A DNA stretch of 64,000 nt from Muribaculum sp. Lineage in GTDB: Bacteria > Bacteroidota > Bacteroidia > Bacteroidales > Muribaculaceae. The notes beneath the pieces were generated by a model. It had not been told where the DNA came from, made no database searches, and was given only the letters and a program-made list of their open reading frames with translations. Positions 9,639 through 18,196 of the stretch are shown piece by piece. Made by a program: the position numbers and the translations under genes. Location of the stretch: NCBI GenBank assembly GCA_023666965.1, contig JAMPAZ010000001.1, positions 1,072,853 to 1,136,852 on the forward strand. Direction: 5' to 3'. Positions within the stretch are counted from its first letter, which is position 1; every line of letters begins with the position of its first letter.

Positions 9639-10115
9639 TATTAAGCGAAAAAAGCTGAACAAAAAACTGAACTTTGGCCATTTCTCCGGCTAATTTCGAC
9701 CATGCCTTCTGATAACCTTAATCATGTCCTCCGGCAATCTCTCGCGCTTCCTTTATCATCTCGAGACAGCCTGGTTTTATGCCGCGCATATTGATTGCGG
9801 GTGTGTTTAATCGATAATTTTTGCTTTTACACACTTTCAAAATATGTTTTTAAACATGAAATCAAAAAAATCGCACCGTCGCTATTGCAACGTTATCAAA
9901 AAAGTATTAATATTGCATCGGAAAAGAGCAAAGTGCTATCTTAACACTTATTTAAGGTTTCTTTGATTGCTTTTCCGGCTTATTTCATTTGCATGGAAGC
10001 TTGTCGACCTGTGATAGATTCGAAAGCCTTATTTTTAAATGTAAATACTACCAGACAACAAAAAGAAAACATTCTAAGAATCTAATAATAGTAGATAGAT
10101 TTCTCATGAATGGAA
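9639..10115. other. Long intergenic region between divergent frdC and the DUF5715-like gene
   Basis: No gene is convincing here. A 23-codon minus-strand frame at 9718-9789 looks peptide-like but lacks support. A possible plus-strand promoter (TTTG at 9962-9965, then TTCATTTG at 9984-9991, 18 bp apart) would drive RNA into the terminator-like hairpin that follows. The rest is AT-rich with no clear motif. Confidence 0.4.
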
Positions 10116-10154
10116 GGGCGGTGATGCTTGCGAAAGTATTCCCGCCCGTTTTTT
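10116..10154 (+). terminator. Terminator-like hairpin upstream of the lipoprotein operon
   Basis: GGGCGG (10116-10121) pairs with CCGCCC (10142-10147), with partial pairing inside the loop, and is followed by GTTTTTTG. It looks like an intrinsic terminator in the plus direction, yet no plus-strand gene lies upstream. It may end a small RNA or attenuate the downstream operon. Confidence 0.5.
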
Positions 10155-10195
10155 GTATTTGTTGCCCGATTTGCGTAATTTTACGCATTATTTTT

Positions 10196-11071
10196 ATGGA
10201 CTGTATGCAAACGTTTCATTATATATTGCCTGTCGGCATTCTTCTTTCGGCCTTCATAGCGGGTTGCAGTGCCGGAGGCGACGATTTCGGGAAGGATAGC
10301 TACGTTATTAATTTTGAAACTCAAGATTCAACCATAGACGAGCCTGTTGTCATGTTGGTTCCGGTTGCCGATTCCGATTCAGCCTTGACGCATTCGGCGG
10401 GGTTGGACAGCGTTTCGGAAATGGTCGTTGATACTGACAGCACTTTTTTCCGTCACCTTGATTCAATGCCCGACATAAATTGTGTCAAGCTTCGCGTAAA
10501 ACCTCTTGGCGGTTCGCTCGGACGCGTATTTAACGACAGCAATCACGTTCAGCTTGCCGCTGCCGAGAAGCTCGGTATCCGTCCCATAGAAAGCCTGTCC
10601 GATGCCTGGTATGTTAAACGTCCTTTAAAGAAGGTTGTCTCATGCCGGGAATACTTTGTTGACAATTTGACTCACTCATTGCCTTATCTCGTGCCGGAGG
10701 CTTACGACTTACTTAAAGAGATCGGATCAAGGTTTAACGACACGCTGCAGGCCCGTGGGGGCGGGAGCTACAGAATCAAGGTGACGAGCGTTCTCCGTAC
10801 CGCCACCGGCGTGAAAAAACTTCGCCGTGGCAATATTAATGCCGTAAAAAATTCAACACATCAGTTTGGAACCACGTTCGACATCAGCTATGTTCAGTTT
10901 ATTTGCGATTCTATGACTGTAAACCGCACTCAGGAAGATTTAAAGAATCTCCTTGCTGAAATATTGAAGGAAATCTCCTTTGAGGGTAAGTGCTACGTTA
11001 AATACGAACGTAAGCAAGGCTGCTTTCATATAACCGCACGTCCTGTTGCCGACGCGGTAAAATCCGACTGA
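10196..11071 (+). CDS. Lipoprotein of DUF5715 type with an M15-like zinc motif
   Basis: A secreted lipoprotein of about 291 residues. The frame is open back to 9989, but a hydrophobic segment followed by the lipobox FIAGC only makes sense from the ATG at 10196 (or 10205). The C-terminal half matches DUF5715-type proteins of Bacteroides as I recall them. It contains STHQFGTTFDI, which fits the SxHxxGxxxD zinc signature of M15 D,D-carboxypeptidases, and a later His in GCFHITARP could be the third ligand. A peptidoglycan peptidase role at the cell envelope is therefore inferred, not shown. It is followed 36 bp later by the HAD gene and then aroB. Confidence 0.75.
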   Translation: MDCMQTFHYILPVGILLSAFIAGCSAGGDDFGKDSYVINFETQDSTIDEPVVMLVPVADSDSALTHSAGLDSVSEMVVDTDSTFFRHLDSMPDINCVKLRVKPLGGSLGRVFNDSNHVQLAAAEKLGIRPIESLSDAWYVKRPLKKVVSCREYFVDNLTHSLPYLVPEAYDLLKEIGSRFNDTLQARGGGSYRIKVTSVLRTATGVKKLRRGNINAVKNSTHQFGTTFDISYVQFICDSMTVNRTQEDLKNLLAEILKEISFEGKCYVKYERKQGCFHITARPVADAVKSD

Positions 11072-11107
11072 TGCGACACATATTAATTTATGATGAGATT
11101 TTAGAGT

Positions 11108-11848
11108 ATGACCGAACAGAATGCTATAATGAACTACGTCAATCGCCGCGGCTTAATCAGCTTTGCTCCTACCGTGGCCTTGATTGACATGGACGGAACG
11201 CTGTACGACTCCATGCCGCTGCACGCTAATGCGTGGTATCGGCTAATGTCCGAGCTGGGTGTTAAGTGCACGCCTGACGAATTCTACCTCTATGAAGGCC
11301 GCACAGGGGCATCCACCATTAATCTGCTGTTCCGCCGTGAATTCGGGCGCGATGCCTCGCCCGAGGAAGCTAAAGAGCTTTATCATAAGAAGACTCTTTA
11401 TTTCAGCGAATTGTCTGCTCCGGAGGTCATGCCGGGAGCACAGCGGATGGTTCGCGAATTTATGGATCGGAATATTTCCACCGTATTAGTGACCGGTTCC
11501 GGTCAGCATTCGCTTATCGACAGACTTGCGGACGACTTTCCCGGCGCTTTCCCCGAAGGAATGAGGGTGACATCGCGCGATGTCGTGCATGGTAAGCCAC
11601 ATCCCGAACCTTTCTTGTGCGGCATGAGGCTCGCAGGAGCTTTGCCCGAAAACGCCATTGCTGTCGACAATGCTCCAATGGGGGTGGTTGCCGGAGCCGC
11701 TTCGGGTGCTTTCACTATCGGAGTCACCACCGGCCCGATTCCGAGGCAAGCTCTTTTGGATGCCGGAGCCGACATCGTGTACGATTCCATGCCCGAAATG
11801 GCCGATAGGCTTCCTCTGTTGTTAGATACGTTTAAGACAGCTCTATGA
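11108..11848 (+). CDS. HAD-superfamily phosphatase/phosphomutase-like hydrolase
   Basis: A 246-residue cytosolic protein. The four HAD motifs are visible: DMDGTLYDS (nucleophile Asp), LVTGSGQ, GKPHPEPF with the conserved Lys, and AVDNAPMGV. The four-helix cap between motifs I and II fits the beta-phosphoglucomutase/GPH-like subfamily. The substrate cannot be deduced. Its stop overlaps the aroB start by four bases (ATGA), so the two are translationally coupled, which may mean it acts on a metabolite near the shikimate pathway or is simply carried in the operon. Confidence 0.85.
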   Translation: MTEQNAIMNYVNRRGLISFAPTVALIDMDGTLYDSMPLHANAWYRLMSELGVKCTPDEFYLYEGRTGASTINLLFRREFGRDASPEEAKELYHKKTLYFSELSAPEVMPGAQRMVREFMDRNISTVLVTGSGQHSLIDRLADDFPGAFPEGMRVTSRDVVHGKPHPEPFLCGMRLAGALPENAIAVDNAPMGVVAGAASGAFTIGVTTGPIPRQALLDAGADIVYDSMPEMADRLPLLLDTFKTAL

Positions 11849-12900
11849 GTCAGCAAAATATCATATTCACAAATGATGTAGCGGAAGCATTGCACTCCGT
11901 TCGGCAAGAAACCGATTTCCCTTCTACATGGATTCTCACCGACGAGAACACCCGGGCGTGTGTGGCAGATAAGCTCGGACATGTTCCCGACGATGTCCGC
12001 TTCATTGTAGTCAAGCCCGGAGATAGCCATAAAGACTTGGCATCTCTATCAGAGATTTGGGGACAGTTGCAGCGCGAGGGTGCCACCAGAAAATCGTTGA
12101 TGATTAACCTCGGCGGCGGGGTGGTCACTGATATGGGCGGATTCGCCGCCGCTACTTTTAAGCGCGGAATACGCTTTGTAAATGTTCCGACTACGCTCCT
12201 TGCCGCTGTCGATGCCGCCGTCGGAGGCAAGACCGGAGTTAATTTCAACGGTTTTAAGAATGAGATCGGTGTATTTTGCGAGGCTCAATCCGTAATTATA
12301 TCTACATGCTTTTTTGATACGTTGCCTCCTTCTGAGGTCTGGTCGGGATATGCCGAGATGTTAAAGCACGGACTTTTGGCCGGCCGCGACCAATATAGCC
12401 GCTTGTTGGCTCTCAACCCTGTTGACTGCTCCCGGACAGATCTGCTTTCGATACTGAGGGAATCCGTCGAAGTAAAACGCCGTATTGTGGCCGAAGATCC
12501 ACATGAACGTGGACTGCGTAAGGCTCTAAATCTCGGGCATACCGTCGGACATGCATTTGAAAGTCTTGCACTTAAGCGCTGTCGGCCTGTGCCTCACGGA
12601 TACGCTGTGGCGTGGGGGTGTGTCGTGGAGTTGATTCTCAGCCATTTAGAAAAGGGCTTCCCGTCCGGCGATCTGCACAAGTTCGCCTCATACGTGCTCG
12701 AAAACTATGGCGCGTTTTACATTGACTGCGACGACTATCCGTCCTTGCTCGAATTTATGCGCCACGATAAGAAAAACGATTCCACGGAAATCAATTTCAC
12801 CTTGTTGCATACACTTGGCGATGTCGTGGTCAACTGCGTCTGCGGAGAGGAAACGATTAAAAATGCTCTTGACATTTACCGCGATTTGATGCGTATATGA
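11845..12900 (+). CDS. aroB: 3-dehydroquinate synthase
   Basis: Second step of the shikimate pathway: NAD- and metal-dependent cyclisation of DAHP to 3-dehydroquinate. In 351 residues the NAD-binding stretch GGGVVTDMGGFAAATFKRG is clear, as are PTTLLAAVDAAVGGKTGVN and the metal ligands in GYAEMLKHGL (Glu), NLGHTVGHAFE (His) and PHGYAVAWG (His). It overlaps the upstream HAD gene by four bases and ends 107 bp before the next operon, which has its own promoter. Confidence 0.96.
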   Translation: MSQQNIIFTNDVAEALHSVRQETDFPSTWILTDENTRACVADKLGHVPDDVRFIVVKPGDSHKDLASLSEIWGQLQREGATRKSLMINLGGGVVTDMGGFAAATFKRGIRFVNVPTTLLAAVDAAVGGKTGVNFNGFKNEIGVFCEAQSVIISTCFFDTLPPSEVWSGYAEMLKHGLLAGRDQYSRLLALNPVDCSRTDLLSILRESVEVKRRIVAEDPHERGLRKALNLGHTVGHAFESLALKRCRPVPHGYAVAWGCVVELILSHLEKGFPSGDLHKFASYVLENYGAFYIDCDDYPSLLEFMRHDKKNDSTEINFTLLHTLGDVVVNCVCGEETIKNALDIYRDLMRI

Positions 12901-12953
12901 CGTTTTCATGTTGGCCAGCTGCGCTTGTAGAGCGAAATTTCTCCATGCAGGGC

Positions 12954-12982
12954 TTGTTTTATGGAAATTTTTAGTAACTTTG
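12954..12982 (+). promoter_or_regulatory. Promoter of the DUF177-rpmF-fabH operon
   Basis: TAACTTTG at 12975-12982 is a perfect -7 box and TTG at 12954-12956 with a trailing T run forms the -33 box, 18 bp apart. Transcription would start about 20 nt before the coding region. Confidence 0.7.
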
Positions 12983-13007
12983 CACGGTTTTTCAATAAGT
13001 AATATTT

Positions 13008-13601
13008 GTGGGAAAGTTTTCAGCATTCAAGCTCCCGTTAAAGTCATTGCCGGAAGGCGAGCACGACTTCGACTATAAACTCGGAAAGCAGTTTTTCGAG
13101 GATATGGAGAATGCCGACGTGCGCGATGCCGACCTCGATGTCCACGTTAAGGTTGTCCATAAAAGCGACCTTTATGAGCTTACGTTCAGTATTGCCGGTG
13201 AGATTACACTGATATGCGACAGATGTCTAGACGATCTGCAATGGCCGGTCGACACGTCATACCACATTTTTGTAAAATATGGAGCCGACTACAACGATGA
13301 TTCCGACGAGCTTTTGGAAATACCCGAAAGCGACCAGACGCTCAACGTGGCCTATATGATACACGACACTGTGGCTTTGACCATACCCATCAAGCATGTC
13401 CATCCGTTAGGAAAATGTAACCGGGCCATGAGTGCGCTCCTCAAGAAACATCGTGCTCCCGGCGGTTTGTCGGCCGATACCGATGACCAGGAGCTGATGG
13501 ACGATATGCTCGACGACGTTGACGACGACCGAACATCCGACGACGATGCACCTGTCGACCCTCGATGGAATGAATTGAAGAAACTTAACGATATCAATTA
13601 A
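13008..13601 (+). CDS. DUF177/YceD family protein
   Basis: A 197-residue protein of the YceD family, found next to rpmF in most bacteria; homologues are implicated in 23S rRNA accumulation and ribosome assembly. The conserved core LICDRCLDDLQWPVD with the CxxC pair is present, as are the central acidic region and GKCNRAMSALLKKH. The tail (residues 150-190) is very Asp-rich. The start is GTG at 13008; no better ATG lies upstream of the core. It is the first gene of the rpmF operon, 18 bp before rpmF. Confidence 0.88.
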   Translation: MGKFSAFKLPLKSLPEGEHDFDYKLGKQFFEDMENADVRDADLDVHVKVVHKSDLYELTFSIAGEITLICDRCLDDLQWPVDTSYHIFVKYGADYNDDSDELLEIPESDQTLNVAYMIHDTVALTIPIKHVHPLGKCNRAMSALLKKHRAPGGLSADTDDQELMDDMLDDVDDDRTSDDDAPVDPRWNELKKLNDIN

Positions 13602-13619
13602 TAAAAACATAGTACAAAA

Positions 13620-13805
13620 ATGGCACATCCTAAACGAAAACAATCAAAGACTCGTACAGCTAAGCGTAGAACTCACGATAAGGCTGTGGAACCTACTTTG
13701 GCAATATGCCCTCACTGTGGCTCTTGGCACGTTTACCACACAGTATGCCCCGAATGTGGTTACTATCGTGGTAAAATCGCTATCGAAAAGGTTGCCGCAG
13801 AGTAA
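13620..13805 (+). CDS. rpmF: 50S ribosomal protein L32
   Basis: A 61-residue large-subunit protein. The basic N-terminus MAHPKRKQSKTRTAKRRTH and a zinc ribbon with two CxxC pairs (CPHCG, CPECGYYRG) identify it as the four-cysteine form of L32. It lies between the DUF177 gene and fabH, the usual order in Bacteroidetes. Confidence 0.97.
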   Translation: MAHPKRKQSKTRTAKRRTHDKAVEPTLAICPHCGSWHVYHTVCPECGYYRGKIAIEKVAAE

Positions 13806-13884
13806 AAGTGTCCACTTTAGCATTTAGGTGATGGCCGTGGCTGAATCTTTTTTGGTCATGACCGTCGTAATCAAACGGACTTCC

Positions 13885-13906
13885 CCCGGGCATATTCCTG
13901 CCCGGG
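13885..13906 (+). other. Hairpin between rpmF and fabH
   Basis: CCCGGGCA (13885-13892) pairs with TGCCCGGG (13899-13906) around a 6-nt loop. No T run follows directly, so it is more likely a processing or partial attenuation structure that adjusts fabH levels than a full terminator. Confidence 0.4.
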
Positions 13907-13951
13907 AAAAGTTTGTATTATCTTAACAAGAACTAATCATACTTTAAAGTG

Positions 13952-14935
13952 ATGCTTTATCCTAAAATTACCGGTATAGCTTCTTTTGTTCCGGATGACA
14001 TTCTTGACAATGAGATGCTGTCTAAGATGGTTGATACCAACGACGAGTGGATTACCACGCGTGTCGGCATCAAGCAGCGTCGCATTCTGCATCTCGACGG
14101 CGAGGGTTCGTCATACCTTGGAGAGAGGGCTGTCAACAAGCTTCTTGAATCGACCGCAACCGCTCCCGAAGATGTTGACTTGCTGATTTGTGCTACGTCA
14201 AACCCCGACTACCGATTCCCCTCAACCGGTTCGATTATAGCCCACAAATGCCATTTGTCGAATGCCTATGCCTACGACATTCAGGCCGCTTGTGCGGGCT
14301 TCTTGGTATCGCTCCAGGATGCGGCCGCGTACATCCGTTCAGGTATGTACAAAAAGATCGTTGTCGTGGCCGCTGAGAAAATGTCGTCCATGACCAATTA
14401 TGCCGACCGTACCACTTGTCCGTTGTTCGGCGATGCCGCCGCCTGTATGTTGATCGAGCCTTCTGAAGAGAAGGTAGGAATCATCGATGGAGAGTTCCAT
14501 ATCAACGGTGAAGGTCTGCCGCATCTGCTGATGAAGGCGGGGGGGTCAGTACATCCCGCCACACACGAAACCGTAGATGCCGGAGAGCACTATATTTACC
14601 AGGAAGGTCGTGCGGTTTATAAGCACGCTGTTACTGACATGCTCACTTCTTCAATGAGCGTGGCCAAGCGCAACGGCCTTGACATGTCAGATGTCGATTG
14701 GTTTGTGCCTCACCAGGCTAACCTCCGTATTATTGAAGCTGTGGCCGATCGCGCCAAGGTTGATCCGGCAAAGGTGCTAGTCAATATTGAACATTACGGC
14801 AACACCTCGGCGGCTTCCATCCCGTTGTGTATCGACGAGTATAAAGGTCGCCTGAAGAAGGGCGACAAGATGATTCTGACGGCCTTCGGCGCCGGATTCA
14901 CATGGGGTGCCCTATACGTCATCTGGGACTTGTAG
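13952..14935 (+). CDS. fabH: 3-oxoacyl-[acyl-carrier-protein] synthase III
   Basis: Initiates type II fatty-acid synthesis by condensing acetyl-CoA with malonyl-ACP. The 327-residue thiolase-fold enzyme has the catalytic triad C114 (DIQAACAGF), H254 (VPHQANLRI) and N284 (HYGNTSAASIP). A GTG codon sits just before the ATG at 13952; the ATG is the more natural start. It follows rpmF after a 146-bp spacer that contains a hairpin. In many relatives era and der follow fabH, but here the operon ends at a repeat element. Confidence 0.96.
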   Translation: MLYPKITGIASFVPDDILDNEMLSKMVDTNDEWITTRVGIKQRRILHLDGEGSSYLGERAVNKLLESTATAPEDVDLLICATSNPDYRFPSTGSIIAHKCHLSNAYAYDIQAACAGFLVSLQDAAAYIRSGMYKKIVVVAAEKMSSMTNYADRTTCPLFGDAAACMLIEPSEEKVGIIDGEFHINGEGLPHLLMKAGGSVHPATHETVDAGEHYIYQEGRAVYKHAVTDMLTSSMSVAKRNGLDMSDVDWFVPHQANLRIIEAVADRAKVDPAKVLVNIEHYGNTSAASIPLCIDEYKGRLKKGDKMILTAFGAGFTWGALYVIWDL

Positions 14936-15080
14936 CAAACTATATGCATTTGTCCTGTAGGGACGCATTGAATGCCTCAAGCGTCCACTGTAACGCAGGT
15001 CTAATCTAAAAAGTTACCTCAAAAATATATAACCAGGGATTGATGGTGTTGCCAAAACACCATCAGATATAATATAGAAC

Positions 15081-15345
15081 GAATCTGAAAGATTCACAAA
15101 GTTGTATAGCCGGGTGCGTCAAAATGCATTTGCTTCTGAAAGAAGTCGAAAATTGTATAGCCGGGTAAAGCGGTCGTCAGACCGATTTGCCCGGTTTTTA
15201 TGTTGTGGTGATATGCGAAATCTGCAAAGATTTTTATCTGGCTGACAGAGGGTTAAATCTTTCCAGATTTAATTGTTTATACGTCAAGCCGGGCGTTGGA
15301 ATCGCGTTCCAATGCCCGGCACTATTTACATTTTGACACAGTCCC
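15081..15345. repeat. Hairpin-rich intergenic element, copy 2
   Basis: Fills most of the 430-bp gap between the convergent ends of fabH and the glycosidase gene. It contains the palindromes GAATCTGAAAGATTC (15081-15095) and TTCTGAAAGAA (15134-15144). The 34-nt hairpin at 15161-15194 is identical to copy 1. A 14-bp stem at 15288-15301/15307-15320 differs from the copy 1 stem by paired changes. GCGTCAAAATG (15116-15126) and CATTTTGACAC (15329-15339) form near-perfect inverted ends. Nothing in 14936-15080 looks like a gene. Confidence 0.7.
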
Positions 15346-15365
15346 CTGAGGTATGTCGGTTGCGT

Positions 15366-18065
15366 CTATTTTGCCATCTTGCTTACTGACGATGTTCCGT
15401 CGGTAAATACGGTACGGACTACGGTCACTCCATTCATTGCAGGTTCGCTTATACGTTGTCCCTGCAGATTATAATATTCAATTGTCTTTATTTCTCTTGG
15501 CGATTCGGTGTCGGTCACTGTGCCTATGCCGACAGTACCTCCTGACATCGCTTGTGAAACTTGTTCTGCCGAGAGCGGATAGTTGTATATTCGTAAGTCA
15601 TCTATAACTCCTGAGAACAACGGGTCGGCAATGAACTGGCTGCGTCCGATATAGTTGAGCGTCGGGTTATAATCTGACGGGCGCAAGCTTACTTGCGATG
15701 CCGGAGCATCGGCTGCAAGAATTCCGTTGACATAGAGTCTGACGGCATCGTCGCCGATAGTGACTGCGATGTGCGTCCATTCACCTACGGGCAGTTTGTC
15801 GGTCTCGATCATCTGCTCTGCGCCTCCGTCCTTTTGAACCAACCGCATCTTTGAGCCGTTGCTCGGGGTGAGGAAAAAGTATTCGTTTTCGCCGTTTCCA
15901 AAGTCAAATATTCTTTGCCATGCCGAACCTCCGTTCCACCTTACCCAGGCGGTGAGGGTCATTTCCTTTTGCTGGCCGAGAGTGTAGGGGAGTTTGAGGT
16001 AGTTGTTCGAGCCGTTAAGCTTTATCGATTTTGCTCCGGTTCTTCCCGTGTCGTATGCGGGGTTGCCGTAGGCATGCAGCTTATATCCGTTGGCGGTCAC
16101 ATCGTCAGTGATGTCTTCAAAAGTGTATTGTGCCAACAATGCTGCCGATCCGGTAGGTGAGGTCTCAACGCTTGTTGAACATGAAGAACGATTGAGCGAA
16201 CGGTCAGTAGCGGCTATTTTATAGCGGTAGCTTATTTCGGGGAGTGCTGTATTGTCGATAAATTCAGTGCCTTTTACGTTTCTGCCAATGGTGTTGTATT
16301 CTTCCGAATCACCCTCTGCGCGGAGTATGACGTAGCCTTCCACATCCGGTTCCGGCGATGCATTCCAGCTTAATTTCACAGTTCCAGGCGTAGCTGTGGC
16401 GTGTAATCCGGTCGGTGCCGACGGTGCATCGGTTTCGCATGGTGCGTCTACCGGAATTAGTCTCCATTTTTGGCGTGGCTCGTTGGCGTATTCAGCTTGA
16501 CGTATCTGTGCGTTTTCTGACGTGGACCCGTCGGCCACTTCGAGACACAGTGTGCTGTGGCGGCTGCGTATGTGGAAATATCCGTCACCGTCATACTCCA
16601 AGTACCACTGCTGGTTTGAACCTTTATTGTGGGTGTATGTGATAATCCGAGTGGGATCGAGCGACCAATCAAGCACGTCCATTGACAGGCCGTCGCGGGC
16701 CGAAGTGATGAAGTAGTAGCTAAAGTCGCCGACAATATTGTTCGGCACAGGCTCTACCACCCACTTTTGCCATGCCAATGTCGACATGTGGGTTTGTTGA
16801 ACTATGTCAGTTGCAAGAGCGGCCGACCCCCCTTTGATGCCTATCACTTTGAGTGTTGCCTGATTCATTATGGCGTAAGTGCCGTTGATGGCGGGGGCGA
16901 CATCTTCCCCCCATGTGACGCGCACCATGCCTTCTGCATTTGTCTGCCCGTTTTGATAGCTGTAGCCTCCGGGCATCTTCATTATATATTCGCGAGTGGG
17001 GCCGTAACCGTCGAAGTAGACGTCGCGTGCTGTCGACACGAACCTATATGTCGACGGTTGGGCCTGACGTTCAGAAGAGCCTACAAAGCCACTGACTTCT
17101 CCGTCGGGATTGCGATAGACCGATGCCGCTGTCCACCGGTTGCGGTTCTCCGCGTATGCAAGCCGCTTGCCAAATGTCGCACGGCAAAATTCACCGCGTG
17201 TCCGTTCGGCCGTTCCCCACCAAACGCCTGTCTGCATACCGTATTCTGATCCTACCATAGCTTCCATCACGTTGTGCAGTTCGTCGGCTGTGGCATGTTT
17301 GCCGTCGGTGGTTACTTTGGTGAAAAAGTCGGCATAGTGCGCAAAGTCTCCGGCCAGCTGATGAGTGTTGCCCTCGTCGAGATAGTCCTTCAAGAAGTCA
17401 TACCAGGTGTGGGCTTCATCGCAGTTAAGCGTGTTTCCTCCGCTTATGCGTATGTTCTCGAAGCGTGGATATTTAGTTTTGTCCTTAAGTAGCTTGGCGA
17501 TTTCTAAAAAGTCTTCCTTTGAACCCTGTCCCCAACCGTAGTCGGGTTCATTGAATGGCGACGCGCTCACTACGGTGTAGCCCTTACGCTCTACTTCGGC
17601 GGCAGTCGCATCAATCAGATTGGCCCAGGTAGTCGGGTTTCCTCTGTACGTTGCAGGAAGGTTGGTTCCATCGCCGGGATCGCTGTTTAGCATTATGTTT
17701 ACGGGATGCCCGATAAGCCCTACGATATTCATCCTCTCGGTCAAGTTGGTCAGCAAGGTTCCGGGGAGTGAGCCGGGAGTGGTGACAGTCTGCCAAGGTT
17801 GGAAAGATACGCGAGCCACCGAAAGGTTTGAAGCGCCGATGTAGCGTGTGCCGCGAATCATGTTTTCACTGCTTGGCCAGGCTGTATCGAGTCCCCATTC
17901 AACCGGCATCGAGACTCCATCTTGGAGAATGTCGAAAAACACGTCGGTATGTGGAATTTCTGTGGCTTCGTGTGAGTCGAATGCTGTCGTGACGGAGTTT
18001 TGAGCCGTGGCTCCCAGTGCCAGAAATGATAATAAACTAAGGTGTAAGTTGCGTTTTTGTGACAT
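15366..18065 (-). CDS. Secreted multidomain glycosidase-like protein (clan GH-A-like, RICIN, Fn3, LamG)
   Basis: An 899-residue exported protein with a clear signal peptide (cleavage near ATAQ, residue 21). Residues ~30-390 look like a TIM-barrel glycosidase related to GH30-type enzymes: N172-E173-P174 in SASPFNEPDYG would be the acid/base, and E268 or E274 in NVMEAMVGSEYG a candidate nucleophile. A ricin-type beta-trefoil lectin (~395-545), a fibronectin type III domain (~550-640) and a LamG/concanavalin-like domain (~650-830) follow. The last ~45 residues (YYNLQGQRI...) resemble a T9SS-type sorting tail. The family assignment of the catalytic domain is uncertain and the glycan target unknown. 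It stands alone, with no SusC/SusD pair nearby. Confidence 0.72.
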   Translation of the reverse strand: MSQKRNLHLSLLSFLALGATAQNSVTTAFDSHEATEIPHTDVFFDILQDGVSMPVEWGLDTAWPSSENMIRGTRYIGASNLSVARVSFQPWQTVTTPGSLPGTLLTNLTERMNIVGLIGHPVNIMLNSDPGDGTNLPATYRGNPTTWANLIDATAAEVERKGYTVVSASPFNEPDYGWGQGSKEDFLEIAKLLKDKTKYPRFENIRISGGNTLNCDEAHTWYDFLKDYLDEGNTHQLAGDFAHYADFFTKVTTDGKHATADELHNVMEAMVGSEYGMQTGVWWGTAERTRGEFCRATFGKRLAYAENRNRWTAASVYRNPDGEVSGFVGSSERQAQPSTYRFVSTARDVYFDGYGPTREYIMKMPGGYSYQNGQTNAEGMVRVTWGEDVAPAINGTYAIMNQATLKVIGIKGGSAALATDIVQQTHMSTLAWQKWVVEPVPNNIVGDFSYYFITSARDGLSMDVLDWSLDPTRIITYTHNKGSNQQWYLEYDGDGYFHIRSRHSTLCLEVADGSTSENAQIRQAEYANEPRQKWRLIPVDAPCETDAPSAPTGLHATATPGTVKLSWNASPEPDVEGYVILRAEGDSEEYNTIGRNVKGTEFIDNTALPEISYRYKIAATDRSLNRSSCSTSVETSPTGSAALLAQYTFEDITDDVTANGYKLHAYGNPAYDTGRTGAKSIKLNGSNNYLKLPYTLGQQKEMTLTAWVRWNGGSAWQRIFDFGNGENEYFFLTPSNGSKMRLVQKDGGAEQMIETDKLPVGEWTHIAVTIGDDAVRLYVNGILAADAPASQVSLRPSDYNPTLNYIGRSQFIADPLFSGVIDDLRIYNYPLSAEQVSQAMSGGTVGIGTVTDTESPREIKTIEYYNLQGQRISEPAMNGVTVVRTVFTDGTSSVSKMAK

Positions 18066-18101
18066 GGTTTATTGATTTTACTTTTTCCTTTATCGAAATC
18101 G

Positions 18102-18128
18102 GGGGGTGGAAATGAGCATTCCACCCCC
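18102..18128 (-). terminator. Hairpin after the OmpA-type lipoprotein gene
   Basis: A perfect 10-bp stem, GGGGGTGGAA (18102-18111) with TTCCACCCCC (18119-18128), sits between the OmpA gene end and the glycosidase start. There is no strong U tail on either strand. It may end the OmpA message or lie in the leader of the downstream gene. Confidence 0.4.
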
Positions 18129-18196
18129 GTCGAGAATATTGTATGGGCGTACTGATAAAAAGTACCTGCTTCAGTGTCTATTGTGTTAGGCCGGGC

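Noticed and set aside
9718..9789. A 23-codon minus-strand frame (MRGIKPGCLEMIKEAREIAGG...) in the frdC-DUF5715 gap
   Set aside because: It is peptide-like and extends upstream without a start, so it may be a gene-end remnant, but no family was recognised and it lies just upstream of the frdC promoter. Too weak to list as a gene.
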